Of a stretch of DNA of 64,000 nucleotides, positions 11,138 to 23,119 are shown piece by piece (the first letter of the stretch is position 1; every line of letters begins with the position of its first letter). A program made the translations under genes and the position numbers. The notes beneath the pieces were generated by a model. That model was not told the DNA's origin. It saw nothing but the letters and a program-made list of their open reading frames with translations, and searched no databases. The DNA is from Phytophthora hibernalis (taxonomy: Eukaryota; Oomycota; Peronosporomycetes; Peronosporales; Peronosporaceae). The DNA lies in the NCBI GenBank assembly GCA_012656075.1, contig JAAKBF010000103.1, positions 248,001 to 312,000 on the forward strand, read 5' to 3'.

Positions 11138-12974
11138 CTACAGCTTCAACCGCTTCATCAATGCAGCGATTTCTTGTGCCACCTCTTCATCCTCCTTCGT
11201 TTTCACCGGCACCGCCTTGGCTTTCAGCACCCAGTTGGCCGCCTCCTTGGTTCGCTTCATTTTCATGAAAGTCTGCAATAAAATAAATGATTAGAGAAAT
11301 GTCCCCAAGCAAAGCTCGCCGCCTTGCAAACACAGGACCTGTGCAAGGAGGAACACGTTCTTCTTCCAGAATCCAGGACTGATGTTCTCTGAGCAAACCC
11401 ACCAGCACGTTTGTGAGCCCTGAATTTGCACGTTTATCAACAAAATCGTAGGAGATTTACCTGCTGCCTGGAAGTGCTGCGCGGCTTCCTCATATGTTGC
11501 TGAAGGAGGCGTGCCGAAAAGTGCAGCAGCAGCACGCTTCTCAATCCAAGTCATGTCGGCGAAAGCTAAGCACCATTGCCCCAGGATGTTGTGAGACGTG
11601 GCGTCAGTCGGGTCCAACTCGATTGCTCGCTGAATGTGATCCTGCGAAGAAGGACAAGTCAGCCAAAAGAAAGCAGGCACTGGTGATCTGCAAAACACCC
11701 AGGTCCTTACACGAATGACGTAGGCTCCCGCGATCTTCTCCTTTAAATCGCGGAAACTTCCCACCGTGCTGAAGCACGCATAACATGGTTTGGTCAGAAT
11801 CCTGCCACGAGGAGCATCTACTTCGTGTACAGCCTTACCTGGTCATGATGGCCATCCACTTGTTGGACGCTGCCGAGTCGGGATCCAGGACATATGCCTT
11901 CTCTGCATCAGCCAAGCCCTCAAAGGCTAATGCCTTCTTCTCGTCCGGACTACTTTTCTCCTCCACAAGATAATTGCAAGCGCGAGTCAGGCGCCACAGC
12001 TAGAACAGCAACGCAGTCAGCGTTAGAACTCTCCTTAGTGGTGCATTTCACAAGCGATACGCACCATTTCGACGCTTGGCGGGTACTTCGGCAGCTCTCC
12101 TTTTAAATACTCTCGTGTGTGCGTGCTGTCCCTGCTCAAACAATTCGTCTGCGCGCTTGATAACAGACTGGACGTCCCCAGGCACATCGCTCTTCTCTTC
12201 GTCGTCATTTTCCGTAGTAGCGCTGGTTTTGGGCGACACCGGTCTATCATTTCCTGCTCAAATCAGCGTTAGTATTTCAAGTGGCTGCAGAGTAACTGGC
12301 ACAGAGCTCACCATCGTGCTGACGAATGAGCTCGAAGTCACTCGCGTCGTTCGGAAACACCGTCTTGTCCTCGAGAACTGGCACTTCCGAGTTCATCGTC
12401 GATGAGCGTGTGAAGAGTTCAATGCTAGCAGCTACAAGCATCATCCATGAAGATGGGTCAGCACTGCCTTTAAGGGTGCACTGCTCGTGAGTTAGTCTAC
12501 CTGTGAAGATGCCAACGGCGATCCACATCAGCGGCTGGAACATGGGCTGCTCCACGAAGGAAGCCTCTTCGCCCTCACTGTTCCATGCAATGACGAGCGA
12601 CACGACTGTCACCAGCGCCATCAGCAAGAGACCAAACATGGCCAACAGCTACGGCAGTGAGCAACACCACCACAAGGCAGTCAGCAGTCCGTTTCCACCG
12701 GTAGTCTGCACTAAGCCAATACCTACCATGTTTCTTCCTCTATCGACAGTCACTAACTGCTGCTGCTCGCCATCCGCCTCGTCCGCTTCGTCCTCCGACA
12801 GCCACTGGAGTCCACGTCCTCGCCGTCTTCCGTCTCTGCGGCTACAGGCGTGTCGCTCTCTCCGTGGCCGCGCACTCCTCGCGTCGCGTACTTGTACGCG
12901 AACACAGCCGCCGTCGCTGTTCCCGCCACGGCCGCCAGCGACCAGAGCCAACCACGGTAGTTGGTGGGCGACAT
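11138..12974 (-). CDS. RMDN/FAM82-family TPR protein with N-terminal TM segments
   Basis: The C-terminal two thirds match the regulator of microtubule dynamics (RMDN/FAM82) family: ADELFEQGQ, then WRLTRACNYL, KKALAFEGLADAEKAYVLDP, SNKWMAIMTSTVGSFRDLKE, DHIQRAIELDPTDATSHNIL, LGQWCLAFADMTW, FGTPPSATYEEAAQHFQAAE, SPGFWKKNVFLLAQ and a Lys-rich end at 11138. The TPR-like helices bind tubulin or tether membranes in animals. The start is the ATG at 12974 (MSPTNYRGWLWSLAAVAG), giving one TM segment. A second exon adds LLAMFGLLLMALVTVVSLVI. Two N-terminal membrane spans suggest anchoring in the ER or outer mitochondrial membrane, as for RMDN3; this is inference. About eight exons with short introns are traceable. 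The frame breaks near 12810 (one base missing) and near 12115 in a CA dinucleotide run (two missing or one extra). Confidence 0.75.
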
Positions 12975-13091
12975 GTTGGCCGATGAAAAGATGCCACTTC
13001 AAGCGCCGTTTTTACGTTTTAACTCTAAAACCGCCGAATTCGCGTCATTGTAATACCGGTAATCGACCAAAGCCAAATCAGCCGACGAAGG
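12975..13091. promoter_or_regulatory. 117-bp divergent promoter region
   Basis: Only 117 bp separate the start of the RMDN gene (-) from the ATG of the BED-finger gene (+). The region must hold both core promoters; I see no clear initiator match. Confidence 0.4.
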
Positions 13092-15710
13092 ATGGCGCCT
13101 CGCGCGGCTCGGAGCACGGCGGCGACCGGCCCAAGAAGCACAAGGACCGCGGCGTCAAGTTCAACGAGAGGCACACCATCAAGTACGGCCTGTCGGTGTG
13201 CAGTCGGAACGCCAAGTCGAGCGTGGTGGAGTCCGTCATGTGCAAGTTCTGCGTGGCCTTCGGGAAGGAGACGGCGGCCGACACCAAGCGCAAACGGCGA
13301 CTCACGGCCAACATCAAGTACTTCCGGCAGCCGTTCCGCGCCGACCACTACCTGTCGCACCTGGAGATCAACCACAAACTCAAATGGGGCGAGTACGAGC
13401 AGTCGTCCACCCCGAGAAGGAAAAGTTCTTCGCGGCCCACATCGAGGAGGCCACCATGAACTCGTTGGCACAGGCGCAGCAGCAGCTTATCAACGCCCAA
13501 ATGGTCGATATGAAACCTGTGATCGGCTCGCCAGTGCCAGTCGTGCAGCGCGTGGGCCCCGTTCGTCTGCCGGCCTCGGAGATCGAGAAGCGCTTGGTGG
13601 AAGAGCTCCTGGGCGACATGTTCTTCAACGCCAGCGACGAGGACGGTCTCTCGAGGGAGCACGCTCTGGACATCTTCCGCCGCAAGGAAGGTGACAACTA
13701 CGACATCATCATCAAGAACCAGCGCTTGTACGACCTGGCCGTGAAATTCGTGGCTTGTGGCGCGTCATTCCGTTTAGCCTCGCGCATGGTACAGTGCACG
13801 AAAGAAGAAACCCAAGTGTCTTACTACGGAGGTTGCTCGGAGCACAGAGTGGCGGGTTATGTCCGCGCGGTCATCGCCAGTAACCTGCAGAAAATCGCGC
13901 TTATGATGCGCTCTTCGTGGGCGTACGCGATTGCCACGGATGCCGCCGTCCATCAGGGCACGTCGTATCTTGATTTCCGCGTGCGATTGTGGCAGAATGG
14001 TTCATTGCATGACTTTCATCTGCTGACTTTGCCCACGTTCGACCAACACCCAGCACCTTCAATAATGGAGCGTCTCGAAAAATTCTTTGACATTATAGAT
14101 TCGCAGTGGCGCAGCAAACTGCTTGGCACTTCCACGAACGGGGGCGTCAATACGGGGCACAACAGTGGAGTGACAGGCAGTCAACAGGGACTTTCAGCAC
14201 GGCTCACGACTCTTGTAAACAAGCGCGCATTCTACCTTATTTGGTGTGGAGTGAACCAGCTGGAGCTGGTGGTGAAGAACTGTGTCGTCGCGTTTTGCCA
14301 GAAGTCTTTTACAGTGAACTGGTGTCAGTGCTTGCTACGCTGCGTCAGGACCAGCAGAGCTCCAGTCAAGAGAGATCGTTATCTCCTTTAACAGGCGAAG
14401 TTATCCCTGGCGTCACGGCTGCATTCTCCACTACTCGTGGCTTCGCTGAAAAGCTGATGCTGGCGCTGAAATGGCTGATGGAGCACCGTCTCACAATAAT
14501 GCAGCGACTACAAACTGCGTTCCCGACATCTGTGCCGTCCGCTTCTTGGTGGGTTTGCGTAACAGTCGCTCACCGTGTCATGGCTGAGATCGCATATTTT
14601 ATGAAGAAGTTGCTGAGCATGGAAAGTGGGCCAAACCTCGTGAGTGGGCAGGTGCAGGAGCTGTGCAAGCTAGCGATGATTATGGCAGACGTAGTAGGTG
14701 CTCGGCGTGACCTCTGGGAAGCACGGGATCCAGAGAACGCTTGTGCCGCGGGGTCTTTCCAACTGACGTACCAGAACGCTCAGCAATTCATCCAGAATGA
14801 GGGTGGCCCACTGGCTATCGAGATGTTCGACACACTTCGTGGGGTTGAGCGGCTGCATATCGCTAAATCTGTGGCAAATTTTGCAGTGGATCTGATTGCT
14901 GGTGTAGCCACGATCGCTCAAGAGGGGCGACACTATTGCGCTGAAGGCGTCGGTGTGCTTGTGAATCCGCCCGTTGTGATACCCATCGAAGTGTGCGAAA
15001 TGGGGCAAGATGCTTTTCTTAAGGTTCTCAGCGAGCAGGAGCCGCGTTTGCGCGAAACCTTTTCGGACGATGACGTCAAGTCTATTCAGAGTGAATATGA
15101 GGAGTTCGTGTTGGCCGTGCGGCGCGAGCCGATCCTTGGTGGCGTACTGAAGAAGCATGATCGCACCACGGATGTTTCCTTCGCGTGGTCCTGCGTTAAC
15201 GGTCGCTTCCGCCTGCTGCAAGAGTTTGTCGGTGGGCTGGCATCGGTCGTTCCTGACATGTCTGCTGGCACCCTCGCGTCAGATCTAACCTGGTTGAACT
15301 GGGAGAAGCCCGACTACCGGCAGACGATGATCGACTTTTCGCTCGAAGGCATTTTGCATGCCAAACAGAAGACGAAGGTCGAGCTGGTGGACGTCCACTG
15401 TCTGCAGTCCGTTGCTTCGTCCACTGCGGATGGGAGCTTGCTAGATAGTACGCCGGCAATCCCGGACATGGGTCTCTCTCCTGCGCACTCCTCGGCGGCG
15501 GTGTCTTTGAGCTCCAGCTTGGTCAACATTCCTCTTCCGACCACGAACATGGCGATGCCTCTCAGCATGCAGACCACCATAATGGCGCAGGAAATCGCCA
15601 ATCTCTCGGCCGTCTCGTTGGCAATGACCAAGACCCCCAGTAGTAGCAACGGTGCCAGTAGCAGCAACAGCAGCGCCACTGCATCCGACCAAGGCTTCAT
15701 GTTAGTGTAA
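13092..15710 (+). CDS. BED-type zinc-finger protein, transposase-derived (hAT-like)
   Basis: A large protein of roughly 870 residues. The N-terminus has a C2H2 BED-like finger: CKFCVAFGKE, a basic linker (KRKRRLTANIKYF), then HYLSHLEINHKLKW. The long body (LYDLAVKFVACGASFRLASR, LTTLVNKRAFYLIWCGVNQL, LRGVERLHIAKSVANFAVDL) resembles the helical, DDE-less architecture of domesticated hAT-type transposases, and the C-terminus is Ser/Thr-rich. No catalytic triad or dimerisation motif could be pinned down, so an active transposase is unlikely; DNA binding is the safest inference. The ATG at 13092 is chosen because it is the only start near the open frame. It needs a one-base loss near 13131, and similar breaks occur near 13401 and 14275. 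A start further upstream without an ATG cannot be excluded. Confidence 0.55.
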
Positions 15711-15798
15711 TTGAAGTCGCATGTGCATAAGATGTTCAGGACGTGAGTAATGTGGCGTCCTCTACGGTACGGCCTTGCCATTTGCAATCGCTGCAGCC

Positions 15799-16574
15799 AT
15801 GCCCTCTCGGCTTCTTCCGCTGGCCTTGATGCAGCTGTGGCTGTGGTCTGCGTTTGTGCTCGGCAAGGAGGTTTTCACCGGCAAGGCCACCACGTACGGC
15901 CTCGGGACACCGCTCGGTGGGAGCTGCAGTGCGCGCATGGCGCCGTACGGTCTCAACTCGTCGCTCTTCGTCGCGATGAACTTCGACCAGTACTACGAGT
16001 CGTCGAGCTGCAGCCGCTGCTTGTCCATCACAGGCGAGAGCGGCACTGTCACGGCCTACGTGGCAGACCTGTGCTACGAGTGTGGTCACGGCAACCTGGA
16101 TCTGAACACGGCGTTATGGTACACAATCGTGGGCGGGGACCCGCGCATCTCCCACATCTCTTGGCACTTCACACCCTGCCCCGACGAGCAGGAGAAGTTC
16201 TGCTGGAAAGAGGGAGCAACCCGCAGTGGTTTGCACTGCAGGTGTCAAACTCGCGCGATGGTATCAAATCCATGGAAATCAACGGAGTGGGAGGAGAAGT
16301 GATCGGCGTGACCTCGTTCTATCAAGTTTCTCCGTCCGAAGCCATCGACTTGGAGAATGTCGAGGTTAAGATCACATCCAACGAAGGTATCACATCAAAA
16401 ACGACGCTCAAGCCCTCGGACTACAATGACTGCCCCATGACAGACGACTCCACGAGCCCCACGGCAGGAACGAGTGGGGGCACCACCACGACTGTAATCA
16501 CCGACACTACCGGAGCCACTGCGCACTACACCGCATGGCAAGCGTACCGAAGACGAAAAGTCAAATTCTACTAG
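15799..16574 (+). CDS. Secreted expansin-like protein
   Basis: The ATG at 15799 opens a clear signal peptide (MPSRLLPLALMQLWLWSAFV, cleavage probably after VLG). The mature part follows the expansin/EXLX double-psi barrel: FTGKATTYG, GGSCSARMAPYG, FVAMNFDQYY, CSRCLSITGESGTVTAYVAD, ECGHGNLDLNTALW and ISHISWHF, then the second domain (GSNPQWFALQVSN, MEINGVGGE, TSFYQV). Conserved Cys pairs and the GNLDL element are present. The C-terminus is a Ser/Thr-rich linker with a short basic end. Expansins loosen cellulose and hemicellulose contacts non-hydrolytically; oomycetes secrete them for their own cellulosic wall or for host tissue. The two halves are in different frames, with one base missing near 16207-16217. 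Confidence 0.8.
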
Positions 16575-16777
16575 GTCTGTCTATATGTGCAGCTTTGAAA
16601 CGATTTTTTTACATTTCATTGCGATTGCTGCCGCTCTGCTGGTGAACGAAGCACTATACTACATCAGTCCCCATCAGCATTGGTTCTGGTACAACAAGGG
16701 CACACACGCAAAGCTTTGGCGTGGCGCGGCAACAGGTCGGAGCCAATTCTGTAAAATTACCCTTTACGTCCATGCAC
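16575..16777. other. Convergent 3' intergenic region
   Basis: About 200 bp between the converging expansin-like and VPS53 genes; a T7 run at about 16604 is the only feature noted. Confidence 0.5.
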
Positions 16778-19408
16778 TTAGTTCTGGTGGTGCGCGTTGG
16801 TGTTCATACCGCCCGTGAAGGTGAACGGCACTTTAGCTAGGTTCTGCATGTTCTTCTTCCAGTTCTCGGTCATGTCGCTCATCTTGCCCTCCATTTCGGC
16901 AATCTTGCCCGCGGGCTTGCGCTGCATGCCCAGCGTTTCCAGGTAACCCACCTGCTCGCTCTTCTTGAGTCCTTTCATGTTCATGACGCTCTGGAAGTCC
17001 TCCGCAGTCCCCTCGGGCAGCATGATCTTGAAGCTCTCGACCAGCATCTCGTTCGGAGTGCCGATGAGCTTGAGCACGCTCTCCACCTTTCCGATCTCGT
17101 TCGTGACGAACTTGGTGTAGCGTGAGGGATCGTCGTGGTACTCGCCGATAAGGATGAGGATGGGAACGCGTCGTTGCTCAAAACAGGCAACTGGAGAAAG
17201 AGCGTCTTGAGCGCGTATACATCGAGTAGCAGCTGCTGCGTCGCTACCTGGTTCACCTTCCGGCACTTCATCACGGCCTGCAGGATCTTGGGCACAAAGA
17301 GGCTGCAAACTTATCGCAAAAGTTCGTAAAGTACAACCCCGAGAGCATTTGGCGCAGTATCGGCACGAACGCCCGCAGCTTCTCACCCAGCTGCGTCACG
17401 TACAAGCTCTCGTCGCCCACCGCCTCCCACGTCTGCCAGTTCACCTTGTGGAGTGCGGACAGTTCGTCGTCGAGTGAAGTCTCCAGCCCAGCGACTATGC
17501 ATTTCATTGCTGCGGCGCCGACGTCGTGGAATGTATCGATTTCTTGTGACAGTTCAATAGCCTCACTGAATGCCTTGTCAATCTTGGATCGAATCACCTC
17601 CTCCAGAGATGGCAGCGTCTCCGCGCAATACTCTGCGGTGTTAATCACGAAACAGAGCTCCTCCTCCTGCTTGTCACCAAGCTTTACCTTGCTGCTGACA
17701 CTACTGCTGGAGGAATCAAGACCACTAGTTGACCCAGTCGAAGCAGCAGGAAGCTTTTCAAGCAGTCGATGTGAGTAGAGCCGGAAACAGTGCTTGAATT
17801 CGTTCTGGAGGTCGAAGAACGTTTGGCCGTTCGTCAGTGCCGTGCAACGCTTGATAGAGTTGCGTATATAGGCAAACATATTCACCGAGCTCGAAAACAC
17901 GGGAGCTGTCCGTTTCGATCCACAAGCTCAGCACTCATAACTTCGTTTATCATCTGCTCCATGTTCTTGCGCTCTAGAGCCACGTACGCTGTCATAAAGG
18001 GGTCGAACGATCGAGAAATCAGGCCACGAATTGTTGGCAGACTCTGGCTATTGTCACCGGTGAGCTCGCCGTTTCTCTCCATCTCTTCCTCCAGCGCCTT
18101 ACGCTCAGCCTCACGCTTTTGCGGCGGTGTTTTCTTTTGACGCCCTCCGCCGAATGAGGATCGATGAGCTCACCGTTCTCATCCAACTCCATTTCCTCCT
18201 GCTCTTCACCTTCTGCTACACCCTCAAATCGCTGGGCCGCGTCACGTTCGAACATAAGCGTTCGCTGCAAAGACTTCAGCAGCAGCGTAACATCCATTTC
18301 ATCTGGGGTGTGCGCCCCAATCTGTGCAAGTAGATGCGTTCGCGTGCACTCACAAAATTGAATGCACATTCGCCGAGCCATTCGCCAGTGCTTGGGGAAC
18401 ACCGCGTTCAAGCGATCATCAATACCATTCAGCAGGTTGTAAAACCACGTGTATCTCGTTTCGGCTTGGTGCAAGCCAGCGCACTCGCCTCCCTCGTCAT
18501 AAAGCCTTTCGTAGGGCATCAACTGTTCGTCACAGAACAAATGGATGAGTTTCTCTCGTGTTGCCTTGCCCAAAGCATCCACAACCGCACATGCCGTCGA
18601 GAGGTTGGCAAACACTGCCTTCCGCTCCTCTTCTGACGGGAAGTTGTCCTCCAACGATTCCATCGGGCCAATTGACCGGAAGTCGGCAAAGATCTGTCCT
18701 CCAAGTTCTTCCTGCAGCGTGCGCACAGTTTTATGTAGCTCGACAATCTTGCTGACGTTAGTGTAACCGTCAAAGTGCGTGAACAACTGGTTTACAGCCT
18801 CAAGTAGCGATGCAGCTTCGCGGTAGTTGCGCTGCGAGGACATGAATTCAAGCTGGTCCACCGCATTGACCAGCATGTGCAGTCGCTTCAGGGCCGTGAG
18901 TGTGGTTTGCAAGTGGCGCTTTGCGTAGTCAAGTTGCTTGATATCGCGGCAGATTTCCTGCACCATGACCTCCGACTGCTCCGCTTTCCCTCGAATGTCG
19001 TGGATCTTGTGGAAGAGCTGCTGGGTGGCCATTTTAGCCTCCTTCAGGTCTACAAGCGCCTGATGAGCTGCCAAGCTCTGATCCTGAGACGCCTGCGACA
19101 GCGAATCGTCCAGCTCCTTCATGCGCACTCGGAGGCGACTAACAAAGTCACCAATGTCTCCGAGACTTTGCTCGTCTGGGAAGTTCCGGTTGATGAACTC
19201 GCGCGCATCGAATTCTGGTCGGTCAAGTACGTCTTCCGACGGCAAAACCTGCTCACATCAACGAACTTAATTCAGACTTGGTCAGCACAACAAGTGAATT
19301 CAGGGGTCAATTACCTTGAGAGAGTGTCCTCTACGTTCTGTGGCAGCTTCAGCGCGTTGCCCTCGCTGTCCCCGCGGAGGACGATCCGCCGCGTAGTATC
19401 CGCTCCAT
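16778..19408 (-). CDS. VPS53: VPS53, GARP/EARP tethering complex subunit
   Basis: Exon 1 begins at the ATG at 19408 (MERILRGGSSSAG) and ends LPQNVEDTLK. A short intron leads to VLPSEDVLDRPEFDAREFIN, which is the VPS53 N-terminal signature (LD-x-FD-x-IN-x-FP-x-E-x-SL). The expected long coiled-coil part follows (AEQSEVMVQEICRDIKQLDY, LKRLHMLVNAVDQLEF, AASLLEAVNQLFTHFDGY). The C-terminal half (PKILQAVMKCRKVNQVATQQ, LLLDVYALKTLFLQLP, SRYTKFVTNEIGKVESVLKL, NMKGLKKSEQVGYLETLG) also fits and ends at 16778. VPS53 works with VPS51, 52 and 54 (or 50) to tether endosome-derived vesicles at the trans-Golgi or recycling endosomes. At least five one-base losses interrupt the frame (near 19370, 18132, 17900, 17297 and 17155). 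Because the protein is otherwise complete from end to end, sequence error is the likely cause. Confidence 0.85.
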
Positions 19409-19980
19409 CTTTGAAAGTGGTAATTTACACATCCCATCAGATAAATACGTAAACTATTCGTGTAAGCTAAATTTTCAGAACTGCGAACAAAATGCAGCTT
19501 GAACACAAGCTACCTCAAGCCGTCGGAAACAGCGCTACATATCCTCGAGGGTATGTATATACTTTCACTGCGAGCGCCTGCAGAACAAGCATGACGCTGC
19601 TTGTTTGGCGGCCATGGGGTGCGGCAAATACATGTACCGGTAGATGCAACATGTAACGTACTCCGAAAAAGATCGGTGAGCGTTTCTCTGAACTCCGCAG
19701 CTTGGATTGTATGAGGGAAGGTGTCACCTGATAATCACGTACCCCTTCATTTCTCAGATTCGTCCTCGACCCCCATGGTCATGGTGGGAGGTAACCCCAG
19801 GGTCATATTATCTTCATATTTGTATGCCCAATTCAACCTGAGAACAAGGGTCAGAAATCGAAAACTGAACGATCTTTCTTTCGCTCCCGCATATACTTAT
19901 TTGTAAGTCACTTTAGGGTAGCTAACCTTCCTCGCAGGTATTCGGCCCATCGAGATCCTGTAGAGGTTTCGATCACGACT
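19409..19980. other. Intergenic region upstream of polyubiquitin
   Basis: This divergent spacer between VPS53 and polyubiquitin contains no ORF of note. It presumably carries upstream regulatory sites for the highly expressed ubiquitin gene. I could not recognise specific factor sites. Confidence 0.4.
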
Positions 19981-19993
19981 TCATTTTCCATTT
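19981..19993 (+). promoter_or_regulatory. Oomycete-type initiator (Inr) of polyubiquitin
   Basis: TCATTTTCCATTT matches the oomycete core-promoter initiator (TCAYTYYNCAWTT) at every position. It lies 51 bp before the polyubiquitin ATG, in the normal 5' UTR range. Transcription probably starts within or just after the TCA. Confidence 0.7.
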
Positions 19994-20043
19994 AGAACAG
20001 AAGCACACAAGCACCTCCGAGACGCCTCAACACCAACACCAAG

Positions 20044-22783
20044 ATGCAGATCTTTGTGAAGACGCTGACGGGTAAGACCATCACTTTGGACGTTGAGCCG
20101 TCAGATTCGATCGACAATGTGAAGCAGAAAATTCAGGACAAGGAGGGCATCCCGCCTGACCAGCAGCGTCTGATCTTCGCTGGCAAGCAGCTTGAGGACG
20201 GTCGCACGCTGAGCGACTACAACATCCAGAAGGAGTCGACGCTGCACCTGGTGCTGCGTCTGCGTGGTGGCATGCAGATCTTCGTGAAGACGCTGACGGG
20301 CAAGACCATCACCTTGGATGTGGAGCCGTCGGACTCGATCGACAATGTGAAGCAGAAAATTCAGGACAAGGAGGGCATCCCGCCTGACCAGCAGCGTCTG
20401 ATCTTCGCTGGCAAGCAGCTTGAGGACGGTCGCACGCTGAGCGACTACAACATCCAGAAGGAGTCGACGCTGCACCTGGTGCTGCGTCTGCGTGGTGGCA
20501 TGCAGATCTTCGTGAAGACGCTGACGGGCAAGACCATCACCTTGGATGTGGAGCCGTCGGACTCGATCGACAATGTGAAGCAGAAAATTCAGGACAAGGA
20601 GGGCATCCCGCCTGACCAGCAGCGTCTGATCTTCGCTGGCAAGCAGCTTGAGGACGGTCGCACGCTGAGCGACTACAACATCCAGAAGGAGTCGACGCTG
20701 CACCTGGTGCTGCGTCTGCGTGGTGGCATGCAGATCTTCGTGAAGACGCTGACGGGCAAGACCATCACCTTGGATGTGGAGCCGTCGGACTCGATCGACA
20801 ATGTGAAGCAGAAAATTCAGGACAAGGAGGGCATCCCGCCTGACCAGCAGCGTCTGATCTTCGCTGGCAAGCAGCTTGAGGACGGTCGCACGCTGAGCGA
20901 CTACAACATCCAGAAGGAGTCGACGCTGCACCTGGTGCTGCGTCTGCGTGGTGGCATGCAGATCTTCGTGAAGACGCTGACGGGCAAGACCATCACCTTG
21001 GATGTGGAGCCGTCGGACTCGATCGACAATGTGAAGCAGAAAATTCAGGACAAGGAGGGCATCCCGCCTGACCAGCAGCGTCTGATCTTCGCTGGCAAGC
21101 AGCTTGAGGACGGTCGCACGCTGAGCGACTACAACATCCAGAAGGAGTCGACGCTGCACCTGGTGCTGCGTCTGCGTGGTGGCATGCAGATCTTCGTGAA
21201 GACGCTGACGGGCAAGACCATCACCTTGATGTGGAGCCGTCGGACTCGATCGACAATGTGAAGCAGAAAATTCAGGACAAGGAGGGCATCCCGCCTGACC
21301 AGCAGCGTCTGATCTTCGCTGGCAAGCAGCTTGAGGACGGTCGCACGCTGAGCGACTACAACATCCAGAAGGAGTCGACGCTGCACCTGGTGCTGCGTCT
21401 GCGTGGTGGCATGCAGATCTTCGTGAAGACGCTGACGGGCAAGACCATCACCTTGGATGTGGAGCCGTCGGACTCGATCGACAATGTGAAGCAGAAAATT
21501 CAGGACAAGGAGGGCATCCCGCCTGACCAGCAGCGTTGATCTTCGCTGGCAAGCAGCTTGAGGACGGTCGCACGCTGAGCGACTACAACATCCAGAAGGA
21601 GTCGACGCTGCACCTGGTGCTGCGTCTGCGTGGTGGCATGCAGATCTTCGTGAAGACGCTGACGGGCAAGACCATCACCTTGGATGTGGAGCCGTCGGAC
21701 TCGATCGACAATGTGAAGCAGAAAATTCAGGACAAGGAGGGCATCCCGCCTGACCAGCAGCGTCTGATCTTCGCTGGCAAGCAGCTTGAGGACGGTCGCA
21801 CGCTGAGCGACTACAACATCCAGAAGGAGTCGACGCTGCACCTGGTGCTGCGTCTGCGTGGTGGCATGCAGATCTTCGTGAAGACGCTGACGGGCAAGAC
21901 CATCACCTTGGATGTGGAGCCGTCGGACTCGATCGACAATGTGAAGCAGAAAATTCAGGACAAGGAGGGCATCCCGCCTGACCAGCAGCGTCTGATCTTC
22001 GCTGGCAAGCAGCTTGAGGACGGTCGCACGCTGAGCGACTACAACATCCAGAAGGAGTCGACGCTGCACCTGGTGCTGCGTCTGCGTGGTGGCATGCAGA
22101 TCTTCGTGAAGACGCTGACGGGCAAGACCATCACCTTGGATGTGGAGCCGTCGGACTCGATCGACAATGTGAAGCAGAAAATTCAGGACAAGGAGGGCAT
22201 CCCGCCTGACCAGCAGCGTCTGATCTTCGCTGGCAAGCAGCTTGAGGACGGTCGCACGCTGAGCGACTACAACATCCAGAAGGAGTCGACGCTGCACCTG
22301 GTGCTGCGTCTGCGTGGTGGCATGCAGATCTTCGTGAAGACGCTGACGGGCAAGACCATCACCTTGGATGTGGAGCCGTCGGACTCGATCGACAATGTGA
22401 AGCAGAAAATTCAGGACAAGGAGGGCATCCCGCCTGACCAGCAGCGTCTGATCTTCGCTGGCAAGCAGCTTGAGGACGGTCGCACGCTGAGCGACTACAA
22501 CATCCAGAAGGAGTCGACGCTTCACCTGGTGCTGCGTCTGCGTGGTGGCATGCAGATCTTCGTGAAGACGCTGACGGGCAAGACCATCACCTTGGATGTG
22601 GAGCCGTCAGATTCGATCGACAATGTGAAGCAGAAAATTCAGGACAAGGAGGGCATCCCGCCTGACCAGCAGCGTCTGATCTTCGCTGGCAAGCAGCTTG
22701 AGGACGGTCGCACGCTGAGCGACTACAACATCCAGAAGGAGTCGACGCTGCACCTTGTGCTGCGTCTGCGTGGCGGAAACTGA
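20044..22783 (+). CDS. UBI: Polyubiquitin, 12 tandem ubiquitin units
   Basis: Twelve head-to-tail 228-bp units each encode a 76-residue ubiquitin ending LRLRGG, with one extra Asn before the stop at 22781-22783 to block premature conjugation. Deubiquitinases cut the precursor into monomers. Relative to human ubiquitin each unit has Asp16, Ser22, Asp24 and Gln28; all Lys acceptor sites (6, 11, 27, 29, 33, 48, 63) are present. Units 2-11 are almost identical in DNA, while units 1 and 12 carry silent differences (for example TCAGATTCG instead of TCGGACTCG), a sign of concerted evolution inside the array. Units 6 (21184-21410) and 7 (21411-21637) are each one base short, at TTGATGTGG (about 21228) and CGTTGATC (about 21535). 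These would truncate the precursor and are best read as sequence errors. The start has a good oomycete initiator 51 bp upstream. Confidence 0.97.
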
Positions 22784-23119
22784 TTCTATCGCACTGGGTG
22801 GTACGGAATCGTTTCGAAGACGCTTTCCGGATGCAGTTAGTTCTGCAGATGCTGTCGAGTCTGTCGCGGTAATAGATAGTGTTCTGGCAATCGAGAAATG
22901 AATATATGGTGAAGTTCATCTACTAGTACGTTGTAGTAATTGTGTGCCTAGCCATTGTGCTTTTCGTTTGGAGTGACAAGATTTACGTGAAGTTTGTGTA
23001 GGTTATTTCTGCTGGCATGAAGATATGATCAGTTTCCGCTTTTATTTTTACCTTTTGGTTGGGTTTAGCTGGCGGTTGTGCACCGAAGTCGTAGACTGCT
23101 GTTGCTTCTCGCAGCGGGT
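22784..23119. other. Intergenic region, polyubiquitin 3' UTR and POC5 upstream
   Basis: This tandem spacer follows the ubiquitin stop. It is likely to hold the 3' UTR (AATGAATATA at about 22898) and the POC5 promoter. No further gene or clear initiator was seen. Confidence 0.4.

Noticed and set aside
13092..15710. Calling genes with frame breaks pseudogenes
   Set aside because: The breaks are single-base losses spread over all genes, including polyubiquitin. Only elements with other damage (substituted stops, inversions, missing parts) were called pseudogenes.
20101..22525. Long minus-strand ORFs (352 and 341 codons) opposite polyubiquitin
   Set aside because: They are mirror frames of the ubiquitin repeats, with a 76-residue period and no independent support.
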